A stretch of DNA of 64,000 nt, from assembly GCF_001428335.1 (NCBI RefSeq), contig NZ_LMSG01000018.1, positions 1 through 64,000 on the forward strand, written 5' to 3'. Within the stretch, counting starts at the first letter, position 1. Every line of letters begins with the position of its first letter. Shown here piece after piece: positions 34,784-43,422 of the stretch. The stretch is from Arthrobacter sp. Soil762. Lineage in GTDB: Bacteria; Actinomycetota; Actinomycetes; Actinomycetales; Micrococcaceae. The notes beneath the pieces were generated by a model. It was given only the letters and a program-made list of their open reading frames with translations. It ran no database searches and was not told the DNA's origin. Made by a program: the position numbers and the translations under genes.

Positions 34784-35593
34784 TTAGTCGGAGAGGCAGC
34801 TCAACAGCAGGGGGGCAAGCTGACTGGGCGTCAGCGTGGCCGGCCAGCCCGCCAGGGAGCCGCCGAAGCGGGTGGCTGCCACAAAGGATGTCCGCTCCAC
34901 CTGGCTGTCACCGCCGTGTCCGCCCTCATCCAGGTGCCCGTGGTCAGTCGTCAGCACCATGAACCAGTCCTCGCCCAGAACCTCTACCCTGTACCGGATA
35001 GCGGACCGGATCCGCGCAAGATGGTTGTCCACCCGGCCCATGGCTGCCGCGTACTCCGGTGTGTGCGGCCCGTAGACATGCCCCTCGTCATCGGCGTCGC
35101 AGAAGTAGACAAAGGACAGGTCCGGCCCCCGCCCGGAAATCGCATCGACGGCATGGTCTGCGACCTCGGCATCGACGAGTTTGTAGCCGTAGGTCTCGCC
35201 GTCGCGGGCAATCACCCGATGCTGCCCGGAGCGCTGCTGCTCGCGCCGCTCCCAGATCACGGGACCGATACCCGACGGGTCCACCAGCGGGGGCCAACCC
35301 CCTGCGGCCAGGGTGGTGGTGGTTTGGTCCGCAAAGTAGGCCTGGCTGAGAAAATCCGGGCAATGCAGCAGGGCATGGCCCACGAAGTGGTTGTCCTTGA
35401 CCTGATGATCGGCATGGGGACGGCCCGTCAGCAGGGTGGACCAGCCGGGTCCGGACAGCGTCGGCACCTCCATGCGCAGCTCGTTGAAGACCCCGTCAGC
35501 GATCACCGCATCCAGGGTTGGCATCAGGCCGCTGCCCCGGGCCAGGTCCACGCGCAGGCCGTCGATGCCCACAAGGCAAATTTTCGGGCTCAC
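34784..35593 (-). CDS. Alkaline phosphatase / nucleotide pyrophosphatase superfamily protein
   Basis: 269 residues. VGIDGLRVD supplies a metal Asp, PTLSGPGWSTLLTGRPHADH the nucleophile region (Ser or Thr at about 46-52), FCDADDEGHVYGPHTPEY and TTDHGHLDEGGHG the remaining metal ligands. These match the phosphodiesterase/phosphonoacetate-hydrolase branch. No signal peptide, so cytoplasmic. GTG start overlaps the ABC ATPase stop (GTGA). Likely cleaves the compound imported by the adjacent ABC system. Confidence 0.8.
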   Translation of the reverse strand: MSPKICLVGIDGLRVDLARGSGLMPTLDAVIADGVFNELRMEVPTLSGPGWSTLLTGRPHADHQVKDNHFVGHALLHCPDFLSQAYFADQTTTTLAAGGWPPLVDPSGIGPVIWERREQQRSGQHRVIARDGETYGYKLVDAEVADHAVDAISGRGPDLSFVYFCDADDEGHVYGPHTPEYAAAMGRVDNHLARIRSAIRYRVEVLGEDWFMVLTTDHGHLDEGGHGGDSQVERTSFVAATRFGGSLAGWPATLTPSQLAPLLLSCLSD

Positions 35594-36675
35594 GCGGCGA
35601 CCTCTTCCTTGGCCTCGGCACCGTTGCGGACCCCATCCACCAGCGCAGTGTTGTGCCTGGGGGAGACGTCCACGCGCTGGGCAATGGTGAAGTTGGCCGC
35701 CTCATGCGAGGGCAGGTCCACGCGCAGCATTGAGCCGCCAAGCGAGACATTCGCACTTGTCACGGCGCCGCGCAGCACCAATGACCTGATGACGCCCGGC
35801 CCGTCGCCTGCCCCCTTCAACTCCAGGTCTTCCGGGCGCACCAGGGCCTCCAATTCCGTGGCCGGCAAGGCCTCCGGGGCCGCGTTGGATATGGCCATAC
35901 GCCGGCCCAGAACCAGCACCTGGGCGCCGAACCGATCCGCCGGTATGCGGTTCACGGCTCCGACAAACTCGGAAATGAAGGCCGTCCGGGGACGCTGGTA
36001 GACATCCTCCGGCGTGCCCAACTGCTCGATCCGGCCGTTGAGCATCACGCCAACTCGGTCGGCCACGGTCAGGGCTTCTTCCTGGTCGTGGGTCACCAGC
36101 AGCGTGGTGGTTCCTGCCTGTGTCTGGATCCGCCGGATTTCGTCGCGCAGATGCACACGGACCTGGGCATCGAGTGCGGAGAGCGGCTCGTCAAGCAGCA
36201 GCACGCGTGGCTCGATCGCCAGCGCGCGCGACAGGGCGACGCGCTGCTGCTGGCCCCCGGAGAGCTGTGAGGGGTATTTGTCCCGATGTTCGCCCAGCCC
36301 GACCGTCTCGAGAAGTTCCGTGGCCCGCGCCGTGCGTTTTCCCGCGCTGGTTCCCCTGATCCGCAGCCCGTAGGCGACGTTTTCCAGGGCCGTCATGTGC
36401 GGGAACAGGCTGTAGGCCTGGAACACAATTCCGATTCCACGGTTGCGCACGCTGGTATGGGTCACGTCCCGGCCGGCAATCCGCACCGTTCCGGCATCCG
36501 GGGATTCCAGGCCGGCCAGGACACGCAGGATAGTGGTCTTGCCACACCCGGACGGTCCCAGCAGCGCCAGGAGCTCTCCGCCATCGAGGGTCAGGTCCAG
36601 CCTGTCCAGCACCACGCGGCCGCCGAAACTCTTGCTGATTCCGGTCAATGAAACTTCGGCTGCTTCCCGGGTCAT
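35590..36675 (-). CDS. ABC transporter ATP-binding protein (iron/thiamine/2-aminoethylphosphonate type)
   Basis: 361 residues. Walker A GPSGCGKTT, signature LSGGQQQRVALSRAL, Walker B VLLLDEPLSALD and switch THDQEEAL are intact; the C-terminal 120 residues form a TOBE-like regulatory domain. Energises import with the two permeases and binding protein upstream. Start with AAAGGA nine bases upstream; ATGA overlap with the permease. Confidence 0.9.
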   Translation of the reverse strand: MTREAAEVSLTGISKSFGGRVVLDRLDLTLDGGELLALLGPSGCGKTTILRVLAGLESPDAGTVRIAGRDVTHTSVRNRGIGIVFQAYSLFPHMTALENVAYGLRIRGTSAGKRTARATELLETVGLGEHRDKYPSQLSGGQQQRVALSRALAIEPRVLLLDEPLSALDAQVRVHLRDEIRRIQTQAGTTTLLVTHDQEEALTVADRVGVMLNGRIEQLGTPEDVYQRPRTAFISEFVGAVNRIPADRFGAQVLVLGRRMAISNAAPEALPATELEALVRPEDLELKGAGDGPGVIRSLVLRGAVTSANVSLGGSMLRVDLPSHEAANFTIAQRVDVSPRHNTALVDGVRNGAEAKEEVAA

Positions 36676-37586
36676 CGGGATATTCCTTTCGTAGCGGAGC
36701 TCTGCTCCGCGGGGGTGGACTCTTGAGTTGGCAGGTCCTTGGAGGTCTGCCGTGTGGAGCGTGCCGGGCCACTTTTCCGGGTCCGTTTGGCGGAGGCCCC
36801 GGAGAGGGCGGCCAGCAGCAGCCAGGTGACGACGATGGACAGGAAGGACAACGCCGCAGCAGCGCGCGGCTGGTTCATGCCCACCTGCACCATGAATACC
36901 GGAAACGTTGAATGGAGCAGCAGGCTGGCGAGTGCGTATTCGCCCAACACCAACGCGCAGGACAGCAGGCTTGCCCCCAGCATCGAGGCACGCAGATTGG
37001 GCAGAATGATCCGCGCCAGGGTCTGCAGGGGCGTGGCTCCCAGACTGGCGCTGGCCGCGAACAGGGTCCTGATGTCCAGGGCCCGGATACCGGCATCCAG
37101 CGTCCGGTACACCAGCGGCAGGGTCAGCACCATGTAGAACGGCACCAACGAGTACGTGCTGACCAGAAAGCCGGGGGCCATGTTGCGGAAGAACAAGTTG
37201 GCGCCGCTGACCAGGGCGATGGCCGGCACCACGTAAGGAACCACGGAGAGCCATTCGGTCAGCGGCAGCATCCTGGGCGCACGGAGGTGCAGGAAGAGCA
37301 AGGTGGGCACCAGGAGAAGCAGTGACGCCAGGGTGCTGAGCGCGGCCAGCTGAAGGGTGCTGGACAGCTGCGGCAGGAAGCTGGTGTTCTGCACGGCGAC
37401 GTCAAGGGAATCCAGGGTGAATCCCTTGCCCGGGAGCGTGAAGCCGAAGGCCGCGGAGGCCACCAGCGGCGTGAAAAAGAGAATGAGAGCGACGGCGAAG
37501 ATGGTCGCCTGGGCCGCGCCCGTCACACGGGGGCGGCGGCGCCCCGACAGGGGCTTCGCTCCAGCGGGGGTGTCTAGCGCAGCCAT
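36672..37586 (-). CDS. ABC transporter permease
   Basis: 304 residues, six membrane helices, with the ATPase-docking EAA-like loop FAASASLGATPLQTLARIILPNLR. GGAGGAG precedes the ATG, which lies 13 bases inside the end of the other permease gene. The last 30 residues are polar. Confidence 0.87.
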   Translation of the reverse strand: MAALDTPAGAKPLSGRRRPRVTGAAQATIFAVALILFFTPLVASAAFGFTLPGKGFTLDSLDVAVQNTSFLPQLSSTLQLAALSTLASLLLLVPTLLFLHLRAPRMLPLTEWLSVVPYVVPAIALVSGANLFFRNMAPGFLVSTYSLVPFYMVLTLPLVYRTLDAGIRALDIRTLFAASASLGATPLQTLARIILPNLRASMLGASLLSCALVLGEYALASLLLHSTFPVFMVQVGMNQPRAAAALSFLSIVVTWLLLAALSGASAKRTRKSGPARSTRQTSKDLPTQESTPAEQSSATKGISR

Positions 37587-38497
37587 TTGTTGCTCCTCCG
37601 TTCCAGCAGTGTCCTCAGGCCCATGGCAGCGACCACGATAACGATCATGCCCGTGACCAATGCGGCGGCGAAGCTGTCGTCCGTCATCACGTTGCCGGAG
37701 ATGAAGAATCCGATCAGGATCGGCACCAGGTTGACCCGGCCGCCGGCCAGTGCGTAGGCCGTGGCATAGGCGCTGAAGGAATTGGCGAACAGGAGCAGGA
37801 GTGCGCCGATAATAGGCGGCCACATGATGGGGAATGCGATGTCCCTGAGGTAGCGGAACCGGCTGGCGCCCAGACTGTACGCGGCCTCGGACCACTGCTT
37901 CTTCAGGGCACCGAAGGCCGGCAGCATCAAGATGGCCATCAGCGGAACCTGGAAATACAGGTAGACCAGTGCGATGCCCCAAAAGGACGCCAGCTGGATG
38001 CTGTCACTGAGGCTCCAGCCGGTCAGGCTGAGAATCATCCGGGTCACCAGGCCCTGGACCCCGATGGCGGCGACGAACGCGAATGCCAGTGCCACACCGC
38101 CCAGTTGGGACGCCACTGCCGAGAAGGAGAGCACCAGGTTCCGAAGCCACTTGGGCCGCTCGGACGTGGCCAGGGCCCAGGCCAGAATGAGCCCCAGCAC
38201 GCCGCCGGCCCCGGCGGTCAGCAGGGAAAGCCGGATGGTCTGCATAAACGCATCCCGGTACTGCGGTTCGAAAAGCCTCGCCATGGAGGCAAGCGAAAAG
38301 CTCCCGTCCACCTGGAAGCTGGTCCACACGTTGGTGGCAATCGGGGCAATGAGGAAGACTGCCAGGAACAGCAGGTACGGCATGGCCCCCAGCCAGCCGG
38401 CCACGCGGCCAAACCGGCGCCGCGTCGCCGTCGGACGCTCATGTCCCGACGGCGCCGCACCGGCCGCACCTGTGGCGCGTTCGGCTTGGAGCGTCAC
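37574..38497 (-). CDS. ABC transporter permease
   Basis: 307 residues, six helices, EAA-like loop EAAYSLGASRFRYLRDIAFPIM. GTG start overlaps the stop of the binding-protein gene (GTGA), so the operon is translationally coupled. Forms the membrane channel with the next permease. Confidence 0.87.
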   Translation of the reverse strand: MTLQAERATGAAGAAPSGHERPTATRRRFGRVAGWLGAMPYLLFLAVFLIAPIATNVWTSFQVDGSFSLASMARLFEPQYRDAFMQTIRLSLLTAGAGGVLGLILAWALATSERPKWLRNLVLSFSAVASQLGGVALAFAFVAAIGVQGLVTRMILSLTGWSLSDSIQLASFWGIALVYLYFQVPLMAILMLPAFGALKKQWSEAAYSLGASRFRYLRDIAFPIMWPPIIGALLLLFANSFSAYATAYALAGGRVNLVPILIGFFISGNVMTDDSFAAALVTGMIVIVVAAMGLRTLLERRSNKWLR

Positions 38498-39657
38498 AGC
38501 GAGGCGACCTTCGGGCCCCACTGGTCGATGATCAGGGCGCTGGCAGCAGCCCCCTGCGCAATCGTCGGGAACTTGATCTTGGCAATCACGTCCGCGCTGG
38601 GCAGCTTGGCCAGCGCCTCATCCGAGAGCTTGCCGGCAGCCTTGAGCTGGACGAACCGTGCAGGCACGGCACCGCCCAGGGCAAATTGTTCGGATCCTTC
38701 GTCGCTTGTCAGCCAGTCCACCCAAAGCCGCGCGGCGTTGGGCCGCGGGCCCTTTGTGGTGACCGGTTGGGCGTAGTAGTTGCCAAAGACGCCTTCGGAG
38801 AACACCTGGGTTTCCAGCGTGGCGCCGGATTTCGCCAGTTCGCCTGCCATGCCCAGGAAGTTGTAGTTCCAGTCGAAGACGACGGCGGCCTGGCCGGTGC
38901 TCAGTGCCGAGACGGGAGAAGTGATGCTCGCCAGGTTCCCGGATTTGGCCAGCTTTTCGAAGAAATCGATGCCCGGCTGGATGTTGTCCAGGCTGCCGCC
39001 GTGCGCCAGGGCCGCCGCGTAGACGGCCGCGATGGACGAGGCACCCTTGCGGGGATCACCAGGGAGGGCGATTTTGCCCTTGTACTTCGGGTCCAGAAGA
39101 TCGGCCCAGGACTTGGGGCTTTCGACGATCTTGGTGTTGGTGCCGACCTGGACCACGCCGTAGTACGCCCCGACCCACATCCCGTCGGGGTCCTTCAAGT
39201 CGGCCGGGATCTCCTCGAAGTTGCTCGGCTTGTAGGCCTCGATCAGCTTCTGGTCGATGGCGGGCTTGGTGAAGGAGTAGCCGATATCAATCACGTCTGG
39301 CTGGGTGTCCTGCCCCTTGAGGTTTTTCACCGCAGTGAGCTCATCGGCGCTGGAGGCGTCCGGGTTGGCGACCGGGGTCTCGATGCCGTACTTCTTTTTG
39401 AAGCCCTCGAACTGACCCTTGTAGTTGGCCCAGTCCCCCGGCACGGCGATCAGCTGGACCTTGCCTTCCTTCTGGGCGCCGGCGATGATCTCAGCCAGGT
39501 TGGTTCCTGCTGTGGCGGTGCCACCCTGCGTGCTGCCGCAGGCAGTCAGGGAGCCGCCCACTGCGGCAAGGCCTGCCAACCCCAGGGCGCCGCGCATCAG
39601 TCCGCGGCGGGAGACTGCTGACGAAGGTGAAGCCGTCGAAATGGCTTGGGGATTCAT
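38494..39657 (-). CDS. ABC transporter substrate-binding lipoprotein
   Basis: 387 residues. SRRGLMRGALGLAGLAAVGGS leads into a lipobox LTAC, with a twin-arginine pattern, so a Tat-exported lipoprotein is possible. The mature part (GKVQLIAVPGDWANYKGQFEGFKKKYGIE, VFDWNYNFLG) resembles the type 2 binding proteins for iron, spermidine, thiamine or 2-aminoethylphosphonate. First gene of a five-gene operon; the promoter region carries a long operator palindrome. Ligand probably phosphonate- or phosphoester-like (inference from neighbours). Confidence 0.85.
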   Translation of the reverse strand: MNPQAISTASPSSAVSRRGLMRGALGLAGLAAVGGSLTACGSTQGGTATAGTNLAEIIAGAQKEGKVQLIAVPGDWANYKGQFEGFKKKYGIETPVANPDASSADELTAVKNLKGQDTQPDVIDIGYSFTKPAIDQKLIEAYKPSNFEEIPADLKDPDGMWVGAYYGVVQVGTNTKIVESPKSWADLLDPKYKGKIALPGDPRKGASSIAAVYAAALAHGGSLDNIQPGIDFFEKLAKSGNLASITSPVSALSTGQAAVVFDWNYNFLGMAGELAKSGATLETQVFSEGVFGNYYAQPVTTKGPRPNAARLWVDWLTSDEGSEQFALGGAVPARFVQLKAAGKLSDEALAKLPSADVIAKIKFPTIAQGAAASALIIDQWGPKVASL

Positions 39658-39747
39658 TGGTGTTCTCCAGGTTTCTAGGCGGCGCAGAGGCCGGCGGGGA
39701 GACTCCAACGTCGCAGCGCAATGTTGCTTCCTGATGAAGGCAAAGTG

Positions 39748-39791
39748 TCATGCAAATGAACTATGGTCTAGACCATAGTTCATCTGCATGA
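39748..39791. promoter_or_regulatory. Long operator palindrome centred on TGGTCTAGACCA
   Basis: A 44-bp palindrome with one mismatched pair; inner 28 bp perfect (39756-39783), core TGGTCTAGACCA at 39764-39775. This core is the classic site of HutC/DasR-type GntR repressors. Lies about 90 bases before the binding-protein gene and behind the regulator gene. Confidence 0.82.
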
Positions 39792-39829
39792 GTCCACTAT
39801 GGCCTAGGGTCGGGCGGGAGATTCGGCGG

Positions 39830-40621
39830 CTACCGCCCGGAGGGGTCCACTCGGCCGGAAACGATGATCCGCAGCCGATCAGTGCGGATCACATCCTCCG
39901 AGTACTCCACCGGCCGGCCGTCCTCGCAGAGAGCGGTTCTCTTGATGGTCAGCACCGGAGCGCTGGGGCCGATTTCCAGCAGCTTCGAATTCGCCGGGCC
40001 AGCCACGGAGGGGTTCAGCTCTTCAATGGAGGAGAACGGCGCGAGGCCATACTCTTCGCCCATAACCGCATACATTGAACCGGTGAGATGCCGGCTCAGC
40101 AGCCCGGGGAACAGGTCCGCCGGGAAGTGCGATTCCTCCAGGACCACCGGCGTCGAGGCGGCGTAACGGAGGCGGCGAATCCTGTGCACTTCAGCGTCGG
40201 GCGGCAGCTGCAGGGCCTCCGCAACCAGCCTGCCGGCGGGGCCGGTTTCGGCGTCGAGCAGGCGGGAGGACGCGCTGTGGACGCTCTTGAGCAACTGGGC
40301 ACTGAGCCCCATCAGATTCGAGATATCCACCGAGGCCCTGGGCTCCGAAACGAAGGACCCGCCGCGGCCGCCAACGGCCCGGATGAGGCGCCCTTCATGC
40401 TGCAGGGTGTCCAGGGCCTGGCGGAGAGTCATCCGGCTGATGCCCAGTGCACTCGCCAACTGCCGTTCGGGGGGAAGCTTGCTGCCCAGGGTCAGCGAGT
40501 CGGCCAGAATTAGGTCCGTCAACCAGCCGTGGACCACCTGATGGGCCGGCAAGGACGGATCGAAGGTGAGATTCTGCGCCTGCTCCAGCAACTCGTCGGT
40601 GTTGATTTTCGACTCCTTCAT
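39830..40621 (-). CDS. GntR-family regulator, HutC/UTRA subfamily
   Basis: 263 residues. Winged helix with LPPERQLASALGISRMTLRQALDTLQHEGRL (about 49-80) and a UTRA ligand domain with VVLEESHFPADLFPGL and PVEYSEDVIRTDRLRI. UTRA regulators sense small phosphorylated or sugar ligands; PhnF belongs here. Binding sites with TGGTCTAGACCA flank the gene, suggesting autorepression and control of both the ABC operon and the HAD gene. Confidence 0.88.
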   Translation of the reverse strand: MKESKINTDELLEQAQNLTFDPSLPAHQVVHGWLTDLILADSLTLGSKLPPERQLASALGISRMTLRQALDTLQHEGRLIRAVGGRGGSFVSEPRASVDISNLMGLSAQLLKSVHSASSRLLDAETGPAGRLVAEALQLPPDAEVHRIRRLRYAASTPVVLEESHFPADLFPGLLSRHLTGSMYAVMGEEYGLAPFSSIEELNPSVAGPANSKLLEIGPSAPVLTIKRTALCEDGRPVEYSEDVIRTDRLRIIVSGRVDPSGR

Positions 40622-40806
40622 AGCGCCCCGGTGAGGCCTCCAGTGAAGCGAATGGCCCCGAAACCAAGCATAGGTCCATTCGCCGGCCAGTTTCCGGCCA
40701 GCCGCGGCGCAGCTCCGGCGGGCGTACGCAGGCGTCCGTCGGGAGTGTCCGCGGGGGCGTGGGCGGCGGCGGATTAATCCCGGCTACACTGTCATGCGGG
40801 ACCAAA

Positions 40807-40818
40807 TGGTCTAGACCA
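40807..40818. promoter_or_regulatory. Operator TGGTCTAGACCA in front of the HAD gene
   Basis: Same 12-bp core as at 39764-39775, in the 287-base gap between the divergent UTRA regulator and HAD hydrolase. No other signal was found in this gap. Confidence 0.8.
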
Positions 40819-40908
40819 AACGTTGCTTGTCGTTGAGCGCACTGAACGGCGGTCGCGCCGCAAAAATTGCCGCCGGAAGCACCACCATCTGCAGATTGGA
40901 ATCACGCT

Positions 40909-41604
40909 ATGGGCGCAGCCGCCGCCAGCACCACATCAACCCTGGCCACCTTTGATGGCGCTCTCTTTGACTTCAACGGCACGCTCTCCGATGACGAGAG
41001 CGTGCTGCGGGATCTGTTCATCGAACTGGCCGACACCGAATGCGGCGTCACCATCACCGAACGGCAGTACCAGGAGGACCTGGCGGGCCGCAGCGACCGC
41101 GAAATCATGGCTTTGATCCTTGCCCTGGCCTCCGGACCGGCGCGCAGGGTGGATGAGTTCCTGGGACTCATCGACGCGTCCTACAGTGCCCGGGTGGCAC
41201 GCGAGAGCCTGATCCGGCCGGCCACTTGTGAGCTGGTGCGCGCCCTTCACGCCGCGGGACTGAAGTTGGCCGTGGTGACAGGGGCCAGCAGACCGCAGGT
41301 ACTTCCTGCCTTGGAACGGGCGGGCCTGCTGGACCTGTTCGGCGTCGTCGTGACGGACGAGGATGTTTCGGAGGGCAAGCCGCATCCGGAAGGATTCCAG
41401 CGCGCTGCCGCCGCGCTGGGGCTGGAGAACCCTGCCCGCATTGCCGTGTTTGAGGACTCGCTGCCGGGCCTGGGCGCCGTGGCTGCCGCGGGCATGGTTG
41501 CCATCTGCGTCGAGGGCACCCATCCCCGCGAGGTACTGGCGCAGCACGCCCGGATCCTGGTCCCGGCGCTCGGACCTGAATGCCTGGAGCTGGAGTTGGG
41601 GTAA
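40909..41604 (+). CDS. HAD-superfamily phosphonatase-like hydrolase
   Basis: 231 residues. Motif I LFDFNGTLSDDE (nucleophile Asp21; the usual +2 Asp is Asn23), motif II VVTGAS, motif III Lys in EGKPHPEGF, motif IV VFEDSLPGLGA. Cap helices lie between motifs I and II. It resembles the hydrolases closest to phosphonoacetaldehyde hydrolase. With a phosphodiesterase-like enzyme and an importer in the same regulon, a role in C-P or phosphoester breakdown is likely but unproven. Confidence 0.8.
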   Translation: MGAAAASTTSTLATFDGALFDFNGTLSDDESVLRDLFIELADTECGVTITERQYQEDLAGRSDREIMALILALASGPARRVDEFLGLIDASYSARVARESLIRPATCELVRALHAAGLKLAVVTGASRPQVLPALERAGLLDLFGVVVTDEDVSEGKPHPEGFQRAAAALGLENPARIAVFEDSLPGLGAVAAAGMVAICVEGTHPREVLAQHARILVPALGPECLELELG

Positions 41605-41665
41605 TTTCGGATCGAGTTCCGTTAGGTTCTCAGGTCTACGGGCAGGGCCGCGGCCCCGCCATTCA

Positions 41666-41768
41666 GGACGCTCTCTCACTTAATGCCACTTAATTCGCAA
41701 CGCTCTCTCACTTTCTTGAAAAAAGTGAGAGAGCGTTGGTCAAAAACCTGCGTTAAGTGAGAGAGCGT
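41666..41768. repeat. GCTCTCTCACTT repeat cluster, right copy
   Basis: Two forward copies (from 41669 and 41701) and two inverted copies (41722-41735 and 41755-41768). 41701-41714 and 41722-41735 form a perfect 14-bp hairpin that can terminate both convergent genes. The first 48 bases repeat the cluster at 34567-34614. Confidence 0.85.
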
Positions 41769-41789
41769 CTGAAGGGGCAGGGGGTGGGA

Positions 41790-43388
41790 TTAGGGGCGGG
41801 CGCCGAAACCGCCGCCGCCGCCCGGGCCCTCGGAGGCGGTGTACTCGCCGGCGGTCACGGTGCCCACCTGATCGGCGCCGTCCAGGGAACCTTCGCCTAC
41901 CCCGGCGCTGACCGTGGCCGTGCCGCCGGTGTAGACGGTGTACTCCTCGCCTTCAGTGATCGAGGCGAAGGAGAACACGAGCGACGCCGTCGCCTTGGTG
42001 GTCACGAAGGCACCCACCACGTTGCCCGCGGAATCGGCGATCTGCACCACCGTGCCGGCCGGAACAGCCGATCCGAGGGTGACCTGCACGCCGGACTGCG
42101 TCGAAGAGGTGCCCGGCGTGATCACCATGGCCACGCTGCCGGCCGCTGCCACGGTTCCGCCGGTGACGGTCAGTTCGCCGTTGACGTCCAGCGCCCCGTT
42201 GCCGGAGTTGGTGGGGCCGTTGACCACCACGGTGCCGCCGGAGATGCTGGCGTTGCCGTTGGAGTCCAGGCCGTCGCCCTGCGAGTTGATGGTCAGTGAG
42301 CCGCCGGTGATGTCCACGGTGTAGTCGCCCACGGCCATCTCGCCACCGCCTCCGCCCATGCCGCCTTGGGCCGAGATGGAGGTGGAGGACCCTCCAGACG
42401 CGTTCACGCCGTCGTCGTTCGCGGTGACGTTGGCCGTGCCGCCGGACATCACGATGTGCTGGGCCTCCAGGCCTTCCTCGGACTCCTCGACGGTGGTGAC
42501 GCCGGCGGCGATGGTGAGGGTGTTGAAGGCCTTGATGCCGTCGTCGGCCGCGCTGACGTTGAGGGTTCCGCCGTTGATGAGGACCCAGCCGCGGCCTTCG
42601 TCTTCCTCGTTGTCGGACTTGAAGCCGTCGTCGCCGGCGGTCACCTGGTAGGCGCCGTCGAGCAGGACCGCGTAATCCTTGCCGACGATGCCGTCGTCCG
42701 TGGCGTCCACGGTGACGTTGCCGGCGGCCAGCACAAGTCCGTCCTTGGAGGAGATGCCGTCGTTGAAGTTGCCGTCCACGCTCAGCGAACCGGTGCCGGC
42801 GATGGTGAGGTCCGCCTGGGAGTAGAGTGCCGCGTTCGGGGCGTCCGCGGCCGTGTCCGTGTAGGTGGAGGCGTCGCTCAGGGAGTTTGACGTGCCGTCC
42901 TTAAGGAACACGATGGCCTCATTGGCGCTCTGCACCACAAACGGTGATCCGGTGGAGCTGGAGATCTCGGCACCGTCCAGAATGATGCGCACCACGTCTT
43001 CCGCGCCGGCGGCCACCACCACCTGCCCGTCGGACAGCGATCCGCTCAGGCGGTAGGTGCCCGACGCGCTGATGGTGACCGTGTCGCCGTCGACCGTTGC
43101 AGCGTCCGACGACGCCCCGGAGGCGACGCTGCTGGCACCGTCCGCCAGGGTCACGGCTACTTCGGCGGCCGCGTCCCAGGTGAGGTCATCGGCGTCGTAG
43201 TGTGTGTCGGCGGCGAGGGTGTCCAGGGAAACCGCGGCCTGTGCCGTGCCGGAGGTGGTGGACGAGCTGCCGTTGGTGGTGGTCCCGGTGATGGACGTCC
43301 CCGTGGCGGTGCCGGCGGCGGAGCAGCCGGCCAGCCCAACGGCGAGGGCGAGGGCGGTGACGGACAGGACGCTGCGGAAGCGGTTCAT
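41790..43388 (-). CDS. Lipoprotein with Cthe_2159-type carbohydrate-binding beta-helix
   Basis: 532 residues. Lipobox GLAGC at about residue 22, Ser/Thr-rich linker to 60, then a right-handed beta-helix of repeated motifs such as GDGLDSNGNASISGGTVVVNGP and ADDGIKAFNTLTIAAG, typical of DUF4353/Cthe_2159 proteins that bind acidic polysaccharides with calcium. Acidic. C-terminus ends in a glycine-rich tail. First of the surface cluster in which VTC and DUF4956 proteins regularly co-occur (known from other genomes). Confidence 0.82.
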   Translation of the reverse strand: MNRFRSVLSVTALALAVGLAGCSAAGTATGTSITGTTTNGSSSTTSGTAQAAVSLDTLAADTHYDADDLTWDAAAEVAVTLADGASSVASGASSDAATVDGDTVTISASGTYRLSGSLSDGQVVVAAGAEDVVRIILDGAEISSSTGSPFVVQSANEAIVFLKDGTSNSLSDASTYTDTAADAPNAALYSQADLTIAGTGSLSVDGNFNDGISSKDGLVLAAGNVTVDATDDGIVGKDYAVLLDGAYQVTAGDDGFKSDNEEDEGRGWVLINGGTLNVSAADDGIKAFNTLTIAAGVTTVEESEEGLEAQHIVMSGGTANVTANDDGVNASGGSSTSISAQGGMGGGGGEMAVGDYTVDITGGSLTINSQGDGLDSNGNASISGGTVVVNGPTNSGNGALDVNGELTVTGGTVAAAGSVAMVITPGTSSTQSGVQVTLGSAVPAGTVVQIADSAGNVVGAFVTTKATASLVFSFASITEGEEYTVYTGGTATVSAGVGEGSLDGADQVGTVTAGEYTASEGPGGGGGFGARP

Positions 43389-43422
43389 GGTGTGTTCCTT
43401 CGAAGTTGGTGGGGGAGCCGGG

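Noticed and set aside
42150..43000. Repeated segments within the lipoprotein gene
   Set aside because: Explained by beta-helix protein repeats rather than a DNA-level element.
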